Positions 1-5,914 of a stretch of DNA of 6,152 nucleotides are shown here, one piece after another. Both the position numbers and the translations under genes were made by a program. Within the stretch, counting starts at the first letter, position 1, and the number at the start of each line of letters is the position of its first letter. The DNA lies in contig JAESSL010000222.1 of the NCBI GenBank assembly GCA_016764135.1, positions 1 through 6,152 of the forward strand. The letters run 5' to 3'. Origin of the DNA: Alphaproteobacteria bacterium (lineage in GTDB: Bacteria > Pseudomonadota > Alphaproteobacteria > UBA8366 > GCA-2717185). Below the pieces are notes generated by a model. It saw only the letters and a program-made list of their open reading frames with translations, was not told the origin of the DNA and ran no database searches.

Positions 1-1058
1 ATCAATAAAAGAAACGCGACGACCGCAAATATCATGGAGAATTGAATTTGCAAATCTTCACGTCGCAGCTCAAGGCTCTCAAACTGGTGTACGGCGCCTC
101 TGGTTCGCTCCATATGTGCAATGACAGTAGGATCAACGAAGCGGCCGACATAAAGGTAGTGATCGAGAAAATTGGTCAGGCGAATAAGAGCGCGAACCCG
201 GTCATCGCTATTGTTCGTTAAAACGGCGACCTCGCCGCTCCGCGCCTTTGCCAACGCATCGGCGGGAACAGGCTCAAACTCCAGCGCCCCCGTTAACCCG
301 GATCGCGCCAACACGTCGCCCGCCCCTGTAAAAACAACAGCTTCGGTAAGCTCTCTCACCTGAGCTTGCAAGTTAACCATCTTGTTGAGGCGTTTTTGAT
401 CAACCTGAAAGGTCAGCGCGCGATTATCCAGATCCCGCGCCATTTGCAGGATATCCGCCGTAATATTGCGCTTGTGCTCCTCCAGATAGGCCTCGGCGAC
501 GGCCAGCGATTCGCTTAGCGATGTACGAACGCGCTCACTGAACCAGGATTCGAGACCAAAATTGAAAAACAGCGCCGAAAACACGGCGACGATAATGGCG
601 GGCGCCGCGGAGATCACGCCAAACAAAACGACCAGCTCGACATGCAGCCGAGACCCTGCAGATCCGCGCCGACGTTCGCTCCATACCCTGACTATCCGTC
701 GCGCTATGACGATAACCAGCAGTAACAGCAGCGCCAGATCAAGGTTGAGTAGAAAGTATATTCGGCTGGCGTCACTTTCGGCGCCGACGCCGCTCATCGA
801 TGTCAGGGCGTCCGGGGACTGGGTCAAAACCGTATAGGTCGCAATGCCGCTGACCAACGCCGACAAGGTCAGGCAGACCGTGAACGCGCGGGTAAAATTG
901 CGCCCGACCAACCGCTGTCCCAACGACCGCAACCAGTGAGGCGACGCTTCGCCGCGAGGATGCCCCGGCGGAATGCCAATTGAATCGCCATCCGCGTCAC
1001 CGGAGCTGTTAGGCTTGGCGCTCGCTGACGTACGGGAAGATGTGTCGGTCGTTGTCAC
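1..1058 (-). CDS. ntrY: Nitrogen regulation sensor histidine kinase NtrY, N-terminal part (truncated by window edge)
   Basis: This is the N-terminal 352 codons of a membrane sensor kinase; the gene runs off the left edge. In alphaproteobacteria NtrY phosphorylates the response regulator NtrX and acts in nitrogen and redox control. A Ser/Gly/Pro-rich cytoplasmic tail (about residues 1-50) is followed by hydrophobic segments at about 55-79, 100-121 and 139-167, then a soluble, probably periplasmic stretch (about 168-339), and the start of a fourth membrane segment from about 341. This matches the NtrY N-terminal architecture. The HAMP, PAS and kinase domains would lie outside the window. The GTG at 1058 is the only usable start: an in-frame TAA sits at 1083-1085 and no ATG lies between. 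A weak GGAA precedes it and overlaps a hairpin. Position directly after ntrC supports the call. The identity is firm; the start is fairly firm. Confidence 0.9.
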   Translation of the reverse strand, partial: MTTTDTSSRTSASAKPNSSGDADGDSIGIPPGHPRGEASPHWLRSLGQRLVGRNFTRAFTVCLTLSALVSGIATYTVLTQSPDALTSMSGVGAESDASRIYFLLNLDLALLLLLVIVIARRIVRVWSERRRGSAGSRLHVELVVLFGVISAAPAIIVAVFSALFFNFGLESWFSERVRTSLSESLAVAEAYLEEHKRNITADILQMARDLDNRALTFQVDQKRLNKMVNLQAQVRELTEAVVFTGAGDVLARSGLTGALEFEPVPADALAKARSGEVAVLTNNSDDRVRALIRLTNFLDHYLYVGRFVDPTVIAHMERTRGAVHQFESLELRREDLQIQFSMIFAVVAFLLL

Positions 1059-1059
1059 T

Positions 1060-1075
1060 GCGATTCCGAAATCGC
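1060..1075 (-). promoter_or_regulatory. Perfect stem-loop one base before the ntrY start codon
   Basis: On the minus strand the sequence reads GCGATT-TCGG-AATCGC, a perfect 6-bp stem with a 4-base loop. It ends one base before the GTG start of ntrY. The only Shine-Dalgarno-like bases (GGAA) lie in its loop and 3' arm, so folding would hide them. The symmetry is seen directly; a role in translation is inference. Confidence 0.4.
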
Positions 1076-1148
1076 CAAAGTCTTACGCCGGTTTCTGATG
1101 TGATCGCGCATTCGGCTTCTATCTTGTTCGAACCGCCCTCGACAGTCT

Positions 1149-2606
1149 CTATTTTACGCCGCGCACCACCGGAATGTCCAACTCCCGAATTTTCTTACGG
1201 AGCGTGTTTCGGTTCAAACCCAGCAATTCAGCGGCGCGAATCTGGTTTCCCCGGGTCGCAGCAAGGCTGAGACTGATCAAGGGCCGCTCAACTTCCTTGA
1301 TTACCCTGTCGTAGAGCCCCGGGGCGGGCAAACCATCGTTATGGGCCGAGAAATATTGCTGCAAATGGCGTTCGACCGCTTCAATAAAACTTTCATCATC
1401 GGGACACCCTTCCCCGCCATCGGGCGCTGGACCCGCGTCCGCAAGTTCCGCCTCTATGATTTCAACGTCAATTGTCTCCTGCGCATAGACCGCCGACAAG
1501 CGACGAACCAGATTTTCCAGCTCCCGAACGTTTCCGGGCCAGCGATAGGATTGCAGCCGCGACATGGCGGCCGGCTCCAGAACTTTAGACGGCAGATCAT
1601 CCTGTTCGCCGCGGGCGAAGAAAAACCGGACAAGTTCTGGTATGTCGTCACGGCGCTCGCGAAGCGGTGGTATGCGGATCGGCACAACATTCAGGCGATA
1701 GTACAAATCCTCGCGAAACAAACCTCGGCTGACATATTGGCGCAAGTCCCGGTGTGTCGCGGCGATAATACGCACATTGGTCCGAATGGGCGCTCGCCCA
1801 CCAACTCGGCTGTACTCGCCTTCCTGAATGACCCGCAAAAGACGGGTTTGCGCATCCATCGGCATGTCGCCAATTTCATCGAGAAACAGCGTTCCGCCGT
1901 CGGATTGCTCAAAACGCCCCTGATATCGCATGGTGGCGCCCGTAAACGCGCCTTTTTCGTGCCCGAATAGTTCACTTTCAATCAGTTCGCGCGGGATCGC
2001 CGCCATGTTGATGGCGACAAAGGGGCCATTGCGTCGTTTGCCATAATCATGCAGAGCGCGAGCCACCAACTCTTTCCCGGTTCCGGATTCGCCCGCGATC
2101 AACACCGTCAAATCCGTTCCCATGAGCCGCGCCATGACGCGATAAACGTCCTGCATGGCGGGAGAACGCCCGATTAACGGTAGGTTTTCGTCCTCGTCGA
2201 AGGAATTCGCAGCGCTGTCTGCGGGACGAGAGCGTTCCGTCAGGGCGCGTTGGACGATATTTACGAGCTCTTTCAGGTCGAACGGCTTTGGCAAATATTC
2301 AAAGGCGCCGCGTTCGGTCGCCTTTACGGCGGTCAGAAGAGTATTTTGCGCGCTCATGACGATCACGCGCAACTCTGGGCGGACTTTACGAATTCTGGGC
2401 AGGAGATCGAGGCCGTTGCCGTCCGGCATCACCACATCCGTAATGACCAGGTCTCCCTCCCCGTCGGAGATCCAACGCCATAGAGTCGCGGCGTTTCCAG
2501 TGGTTCGTACGTCGTAATCCATTCGCCCCAGCGCCTGACTCAGGACCGTGCGAATCGCCCGATCATCATCTGCGATTAAAATCGTTTCGCCAGCCACGTC
2601 AAACAT
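1149..2606 (-). CDS. ntrC: Nitrogen regulation response regulator NtrC (sigma54-dependent activator)
   Basis: NtrC, phosphorylated by NtrB, activates sigma54 promoters of nitrogen-assimilation genes. The 485 residues show the full three-domain layout. The receiver domain (about 5-122) has the acidic pocket DDD at 13-15, phosphoacceptor D57, S85 and K107. The AAA+ domain starts near 144, with Walker A GESGTGK (172-178), the sigma54-contact GAFTGA loop (219-224) and Walker B GGTLFLDE (237-244). A Fis-type helix-turn-helix lies at about 452-478. Intact GAFTGA argues for normal sigma54 dependence, unlike Rhodobacter capsulatus NtrC, which lacks it. The gene overlaps ntrB by 8 bp. The ATG at 2606 has AAGGAG only 1 base upstream. 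A GTG at 2597 (codon 4), 10 bases after that AAGGAG and 1 base past the ntrB stop, may be the true start and fits the usual short N-terminus. Stop is TAG. Confidence 0.97.
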   Translation of the reverse strand: MFDVAGETILIADDDRAIRTVLSQALGRMDYDVRTTGNAATLWRWISDGEGDLVITDVVMPDGNGLDLLPRIRKVRPELRVIVMSAQNTLLTAVKATERGAFEYLPKPFDLKELVNIVQRALTERSRPADSAANSFDEDENLPLIGRSPAMQDVYRVMARLMGTDLTVLIAGESGTGKELVARALHDYGKRRNGPFVAINMAAIPRELIESELFGHEKGAFTGATMRYQGRFEQSDGGTLFLDEIGDMPMDAQTRLLRVIQEGEYSRVGGRAPIRTNVRIIAATHRDLRQYVSRGLFREDLYYRLNVVPIRIPPLRERRDDIPELVRFFFARGEQDDLPSKVLEPAAMSRLQSYRWPGNVRELENLVRRLSAVYAQETIDVEIIEAELADAGPAPDGGEGCPDDESFIEAVERHLQQYFSAHNDGLPAPGLYDRVIKEVERPLISLSLAATRGNQIRAAELLGLNRNTLRKKIRELDIPVVRGVK

Positions 2607-3735
2607 GCTCCTTCATCATAGGCAACATCACCCGGAACGACGTTCCTTGCGGCGAAGAATCGAAATCAATGACTCCGCCATGGTCGCCAATCAACTTTGC
2701 GACCAAGGGCAATCCAAGACCGGTTCCGCCGCGCTTTGTGGTGATAAACGGGTCGAACAGATGCGGTTTCAGGTCCTCCGGCACGCCGTCGCCATTATCC
2801 TGGACCGTGACGACCAGAGGGAGATGAATGACCGACCCGCCATTGGGCGCCGCCATTTTTACGCCGTGCTGGAATGCGGTGGTGATGATAATTTCACCAT
2901 CCTTGCTCTCGGGCATGGACTCCGCCGCATTTTTAATCAGATTAAGGAAGACCTGAATAATCTGATCCCGGTCGCCAAAGAAGGGCGGCAAGGACGGATC
3001 ATAATTTTCAACGATGCGAATATCGCGCGCGAACCCGGTGCGGGCCAGCTTCACCACATGGCCCAACGCTTCGTGAATGTTAACCGGCCCTCGTTCGATC
3101 CGGGGCCGGTCCTCGAAGACCTCCATTTGATCAACCAGCGCACAGATGCGGTCGACCTCTTCGACGATCAGCTGGGTAAGCTCGCGATCATCCGAATTAA
3201 CTGATTGCTCCAGCAGCTGGGCTGCGCCGCGAACGCCGGATAACGGGTTTTTAATTTCATGGGCGAGGACGCCCGCCATCGCCGTAACGGACCGCGCGGC
3301 GCCCCGCTGGGTCAGGGTGAAATCAATTTTTCCCGCAATCGAACATTTTCGCAGGGTGACCACCACCAATCCCGGCGCGTCACTCAGGGGCGAGGCGTCA
3401 ATATCGACCTGATGTTCGCCAATTCGCGGCGTCATGATCCCGACGCCATACTGAGACATACTGCTGTCGGAGCGGCGCACCTTATGAATCAGAGACAGCA
3501 TCGGACTGTCATGAGGCACCAGATCCTGCAGATTAACGCCCAACAGACCCGCCGCGCTGAAATGGAAAAACTGCTCGGCGGCGCTATTGAGATAAGTCAC
3601 GCCGTCCTTTTCATCCACAACGAATAAGGGCGACGCCAGCGCCGAGAGAATTTCGGTCGCCGCAACCTCATCCTGAGGGACCGCGCGTGCGGTTGAAAAC
3701 GCCTTCGACGACATCCGTTTTGATAAACCATCCAT
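2599..3735 (-). CDS. ntrB: Nitrogen regulation sensor histidine kinase/phosphatase NtrB
   Basis: NtrB is the soluble kinase/phosphatase that sets the phosphorylation state of NtrC in response to the PII protein. The 378 residues contain a PAS-like sensor domain (about 25-130) and the H-box AHEIKNPLSG with H159 as phosphoacceptor. The ATPase domain has the N-box around N269 (NLIKNAAES), the G1 box DNGDG (313-317), the F-box DPFITTK (328-334) and the G2 box GGTGLGL (336-342). There are no membrane segments, as expected for NtrB and unlike NtrY. The ATG at 3735 begins 2 bp after the dusB stop, with GGGAAG ending 10 bases upstream inside dusB. The stop overlaps the annotated ntrC start, so translation of the three genes is probably coupled. 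An alternative in-frame ATG is at codon 8. All key residues are present. Confidence 0.96.
   Translation of the reverse strand: MDGLSKRMSSKAFSTARAVPQDEVAATEILSALASPLFVVDEKDGVTYLNSAAEQFFHFSAAGLLGVNLQDLVPHDSPMLSLIHKVRRSDSSMSQYGVGIMTPRIGEHQVDIDASPLSDAPGLVVVTLRKCSIAGKIDFTLTQRGAARSVTAMAGVLAHEIKNPLSGVRGAAQLLEQSVNSDDRELTQLIVEEVDRICALVDQMEVFEDRPRIERGPVNIHEALGHVVKLARTGFARDIRIVENYDPSLPPFFGDRDQIIQVFLNLIKNAAESMPESKDGEIIITTAFQHGVKMAAPNGGSVIHLPLVVTVQDNGDGVPEDLKPHLFDPFITTKRGGTGLGLPLVAKLIGDHGGVIDFDSSPQGTSFRVMLPMMKEHV
2608..2613 (-). promoter_or_regulatory. ntrC ribosome binding site (AAGGAG) inside the end of ntrB
   Basis: AAGGAG on the minus strand lies within the last codons of ntrB. It is 1 base from the ATG at 2606 but 10 bases from the GTG at 2597. 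The spacing favours GTG or leaves the choice open. It implies translation of ntrC coupled to the end of ntrB. Confidence 0.55.
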
Positions 3736-3737
3736 GA

Positions 3738-4781
3738 CTACGCCGCTTCCCGTGCGTCGGAAAGATCGTTCAAGGCGTTTCCCGCCGCGTCAAAAAAGTC
3801 TGACAACACGATTTTTACAGCCTTGGGATCATCGAGACGGTTCACCATGGCGCGAAATTTTGCGGCGCCCGGCAGACCGTTCGAATACCAGCCGACATGT
3901 TTGCGCGCCACTCGCACGCCCCGCCACTCCCCGTGATGCTCAATGATCGCATCGTAATGCGCCAACACAATGTCTCGTAACGTTGAAAACCGGGACCCCG
4001 AAAAACGAGGTGTCGAAAACTGGGGCTCCGTTGAGGGAACGTCGCTGCGAGCGTTGTCGATAATCTGCTTTAAAAGCCAGGGGCGTCCATAGGCGCCACG
4101 CCCAATCATCACGCCGTCTGCGCCGGATTGCCGCAAGCATTCGTGATAGGCTTCCGTCCCGGTAATATCGCCGTTTGCGATCACCGGGATGGAGATTGCC
4201 TGCTTTACCCGCCGGATAAACGACCAATCCGCCGTTCCGGTGTACTTTTGCTGGCGCGTGCGCCCATGCACCGTGATCATCTGAACGCCGCAATCCTCGG
4301 CGATCATGGCTAGTTTCACCGCGTTACGGTTTTCGCCGTCCCACCCGGTGCGCATTTTTACGCTTACCGGCGCTTCAACTGCTTTTACGACGGCGTCGAA
4401 GATTCGGGCGGACAACGCTTCATCCCGCATAAGCGCGGACCCGCTTTGCTTGTTGACGACCGTTTTCGCCGGGCAGCCAAAATTGAGATCAATGAGATCA
4501 GCCCCGCGATCCATGCAAAAGCGCGCTGCGTCCGCCATGATATCAGGGTCATGGCCCGCAATCTGCACCGCCATGGGCATACTCTTGAGGGAAGCGCGGG
4601 TGGCTTTCTTTGTCGCTTGCCGCGAAGCGTGAATCGCTTCTCGGCTGGCAATCATTTCCGAAAACACCAGCCCTGCACCCAGATTTGCAACCATCTCCCG
4701 AAACGGAAAATCGGTCACACCGGACATTGGCGCCAGCATTACGGGATCATCTATTGAAAGTGGGCCCACTTTAATGCCCAT
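3738..4781 (-). CDS. dusB: tRNA dihydrouridine synthase DusB (NifR3)
   Basis: This FMN-dependent enzyme reduces uridine to dihydrouridine in tRNA with NAD(P)H. The 347 residues form the Dus TIM barrel plus C-terminal helical domain. Visible motifs are LAPMSGVTD (16-24), NFGCPAK with catalytic C103, VKMRTGW (141-147, lysine K142), HGRTR (172-176), NGDI (203-206) and IGRGAYGRPW (226-235). The position before ntrB-ntrC is that of nifR3 of alphaproteobacteria, which supports DusB over other Dus types. The start ATG at 4781 has AAAGAG 10 bases upstream, a modest ribosome site. Unusual points are a 16-bp perfect palindrome over codons 4-9 and a short three-copy repeat in the linker at residues 253-267. 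A candidate promoter lies upstream, so dusB is probably the first gene of the dusB-ntrB-ntrC unit. Confidence 0.96.
   Translation of the reverse strand: MGIKVGPLSIDDPVMLAPMSGVTDFPFREMVANLGAGLVFSEMIASREAIHASRQATKKATRASLKSMPMAVQIAGHDPDIMADAARFCMDRGADLIDLNFGCPAKTVVNKQSGSALMRDEALSARIFDAVVKAVEAPVSVKMRTGWDGENRNAVKLAMIAEDCGVQMITVHGRTRQQKYTGTADWSFIRRVKQAISIPVIANGDITGTEAYHECLRQSGADGVMIGRGAYGRPWLLKQIIDNARSDVPSTEPQFSTPRFSGSRFSTLRDIVLAHYDAIIEHHGEWRGVRVARKHVGWYSNGLPGAAKFRAMVNRLDDPKAVKIVLSDFFDAAGNALNDLSDAREAA
3981..4025 (-). repeat. Imperfect 15-bp x3 in-frame tandem repeat in dusB
   Basis: Three consecutive 15-base units encode PQFST, PRFSG and SRFST (residues 253-267), each with a conserved TTTTC core. 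They lie in the variable linker between the barrel and the helical domain of DusB. The frame is kept, so the protein is intact. It is probably a tolerated small expansion. Confidence 0.6.
4757..4772. repeat. 16-bp perfect palindrome at the 5' end of dusB
   Basis: AAAGTGGGCCCACTTT is identical to its reverse complement. It covers dusB codons 4-9. In RNA it could fold as a 6-bp stem with a GGCC loop. Its GCCCA could alternatively pair with TGGGC at the start codon (4776-4780). The symmetry is certain; a function is not shown. Confidence 0.5.
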
Positions 4782-4815
4782 AAACTGTGCACTCTTTAAT
4801 TATGTCTATTTTTTT

Positions 4816-4845
4816 ATCATATAGCCAGATTTTAGACCTGATCAA
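4816..4845 (-). promoter_or_regulatory. Candidate sigma70 promoter for dusB-ntrB-ntrC
   Basis: On the minus strand a -35 element TTGATC (4840-4845) is followed by an 18-bp spacer and a -10 element TATGAT (4816-4821). These match the consensus at 4 and 5 of 6 bases. An AT-rich stretch follows toward the dusB start at 4781, giving a leader of roughly 25-30 bases. No convincing sigma54 -24/-12 element or complete NtrC site was seen in the gap. Confidence 0.4.
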
Positions 4846-4856
4846 GGAGTATTCCG

Positions 4857-4884
4857 CCAAAACAATATCAGAAGATAGTTTTGG
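4857..4884 (-). terminator. Stem-loop after the CcsA-like gene, possible weak terminator
   Basis: CCAAAAC and GTTTTGG form a perfect 7-bp outer stem. An inner TATC/GATA stem closes a 4-base loop, with a 2-base bulge. It begins 15 bases past the stop of the CcsA-like gene. No U-tract follows it, so it is not a standard intrinsic terminator. It may be a processing or attenuation structure between that gene and dusB. Confidence 0.3.
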
Positions 4885-4899
4885 ACGCCTGGGAAGTCG

Positions 4900-5700
4900 T
4901 CAACCGATCAGGATATCCGTGACGAATTTGACGCCGGGATAGCCCAGCGTGATGAACAAGTACGCCAGCAGCGCCAGGCGAGCAACGCGACGACCGCGAA
5001 TTCCAGTCCTGAAATGCGCCGCCAGCAAAGCGCCAATCACCAAAAAGGCCCCGATTGCGAAGATTATCTTGTGGTCCAATCCAACCCAGCCGCCGGTCAC
5101 CAATATCTGCGACACAAAGCCGGTCGCCAACCCAGCTCCCAGGATAATTTCTGACACGACAAGGAGACGAACCTGAAGGCGTTCCGCATCCATGACCGAT
5201 GGCAACAAGCCGGTCAAACGGGTGCGATGGCGTGATTTCAACGCCCGCTCCTGTAGTAAGACCGCCAATCCATATAGCGCCGCCAGGGTGACAAGCGCAT
5301 AGGTCGCCACGGAAATCAGAATATGCGCCTTTACCCATAAGGACGCCCCGCCGGTCAGGAGCATATGAGAGGGTGATTGTCCGGATGCGGTGGCGATAAG
5401 CCCGAGAATAACAACGTAAGGCGTCAAAAGCGGCGCCACGCGCCACGCGCCCGGCTGGACAACGCAAAGGCCGGTAAAAAAGGACATGCACAGCGCAATG
5501 GTCATCCACAGACTGGCGGATAAATCCGTCGGCCAGTGCCCGGCGTACAAGCCAACCACCAGCGTCAGCGGCCCCAGTACGCCGACCAGACAACTCGACC
5601 AGAACAAGACATCGGGCCCCGGGTCCCGGCGGTATGCGACGATCGTCGCCGGCGCCAGTGAAATCAGGGCCGATATGCCAAAAAGTAAACTGTTTCCCAT
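4900..5700 (-). CDS. CcsA/YpjD-family cytochrome c assembly membrane protein
   Basis: This 266-residue integral membrane protein has about eight hydrophobic segments: roughly 3-22, 31-53, 60-82, 87-107, 121-149, 177-200, 209-230 and 238-262. The pattern, with H126 at the head of the fifth segment, a VSEIILGAG segment (182-190), DHK at 209-211 and the closing GYPGVKFV (253-260), fits the CcsA-like family that includes E. coli YpjD and HemX-like proteins. The tryptophan-rich WWD haem-handling motif of CcmC, CcmF and true CcsA is not visible, so a role in cytochrome c maturation is only a family label; no precise substrate is known to me. The start ATG at 5700 is forced by an in-frame TAA at 5710-5712. 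No Shine-Dalgarno is seen before it. It lies between divergent ispD and co-directional dusB, 118 bp from dusB. Confidence 0.82.
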   Translation of the reverse strand: MGNSLLFGISALISLAPATIVAYRRDPGPDVLFWSSCLVGVLGPLTLVVGLYAGHWPTDLSASLWMTIALCMSFFTGLCVVQPGAWRVAPLLTPYVVILGLIATASGQSPSHMLLTGGASLWVKAHILISVATYALVTLAALYGLAVLLQERALKSRHRTRLTGLLPSVMDAERLQVRLLVVSEIILGAGLATGFVSQILVTGGWVGLDHKIIFAIGAFLVIGALLAAHFRTGIRGRRVARLALLAYLFITLGYPGVKFVTDILIG

Positions 5701-5708
5701 GATGAGGA

Positions 5709-5714
5709 TTTATA
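5709..5714 (-). promoter_or_regulatory. Possible -10 element just before the CcsA-like start
   Basis: TATAAA on the minus strand lies 8 bases before the ATG at 5700. If it is a -10 element, transcription would start at or next to the ATG, giving a leaderless message. That fits the absence of a ribosome site. No good -35 is seen at the expected distance, so support is weak. Confidence 0.25.
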
Positions 5715-5791
5715 TAACATTCCCGCTGGAGCGCCATCTCGCTCGATTAAAATCTTGTGGATATTTTATCTTTCGATGGGGGCGAAACGAC

Positions 5792-5810
5792 AATACAAGT
5801 GTATTTTACA
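5792..5810. promoter_or_regulatory. Overlapping inverted repeats in the divergent ispD/CcsA-like region
   Basis: AATACA-AG-TGTATT (5792-5805) and TGTA-TTT-TACA (5800-5810) share the middle half-site. The result is three alternating TACA/TGTA half-sites at 5794, 5800 and 5807. Placement between two divergent genes suits an operator. No regulator family is assigned. Confidence 0.3.
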
Positions 5811-5841
5811 TACTGGCGCTTTTCACAACAGATTTTGCAAT

Positions 5842-5855
5842 CCGTTCGCCAACGG
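5842..5855 (+). other. Small hairpin in the ispD leader
   Basis: CCGTT-CGCC-AACGG is a perfect 5-bp stem with a 4-base loop, about 60 bases before the ispD start. It sits just before the 18-bp duplication. It may be leader structure or chance. Confidence 0.3.
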
Positions 5856-5862
5856 CGTCGCC

Positions 5863-5898
5863 CCCGCTTTCAACGAACAGCCCGCTTTCAACGAACAG
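5863..5898 (+). repeat. Perfect 18-bp tandem duplication upstream of ispD
   Basis: CCCGCTTTCAACGAACAG occurs twice head to tail with no mismatch. It ends 16 bases before the ispD ATG at 5915. The unit length is a multiple of three and the ispD frame stays open through it, but no ATG or GTG lies upstream in that frame. It is most simply a recent slippage duplication in the leader. Confidence 0.9.
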
Positions 5899-5914
5899 AT
5901 TGTTGACGACGCCC

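Noticed and set aside
14..26. 13-bp sequence ACGCGACGACCGC shared with 4984-4996
   Set aside because: Both copies are in coding DNA of unrelated proteins, and one such match is not surprising in a window of this size and composition.
1341..1970. Plus-strand open frame of 209 codons opposite ntrC
   Set aside because: It is antisense to a fully conserved NtrC AAA+ region and has no recognisable motif; it is a coding shadow.
2548..3204. Plus-strand open frame of 218 codons opposite ntrB
   Set aside because: It is antisense to the kinase domain of NtrB, has no recognisable motif, and is explained by codon bias.
4782..4899. Possible NtrC or sigma54 site upstream of dusB (a GTGCAC near 4787-4792)
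   Set aside because: Only a half-site is present, without the paired GGTGCA arm or a GG-N10-GC element.
4868..5737. A 289-codon minus-strand open frame overlapping the CcsA-like gene
   Set aside because: It lies in a different frame over the same DNA. Its product is rich in Gly, Arg and His with no domain, while the 266-residue frame gives a coherent eight-segment membrane protein.
5814..5830. TGGCGC-like start of a sigma54 promoter before ispD
   Set aside because: No TGC follows at the required spacing, and ispD is not expected to be sigma54-dependent.
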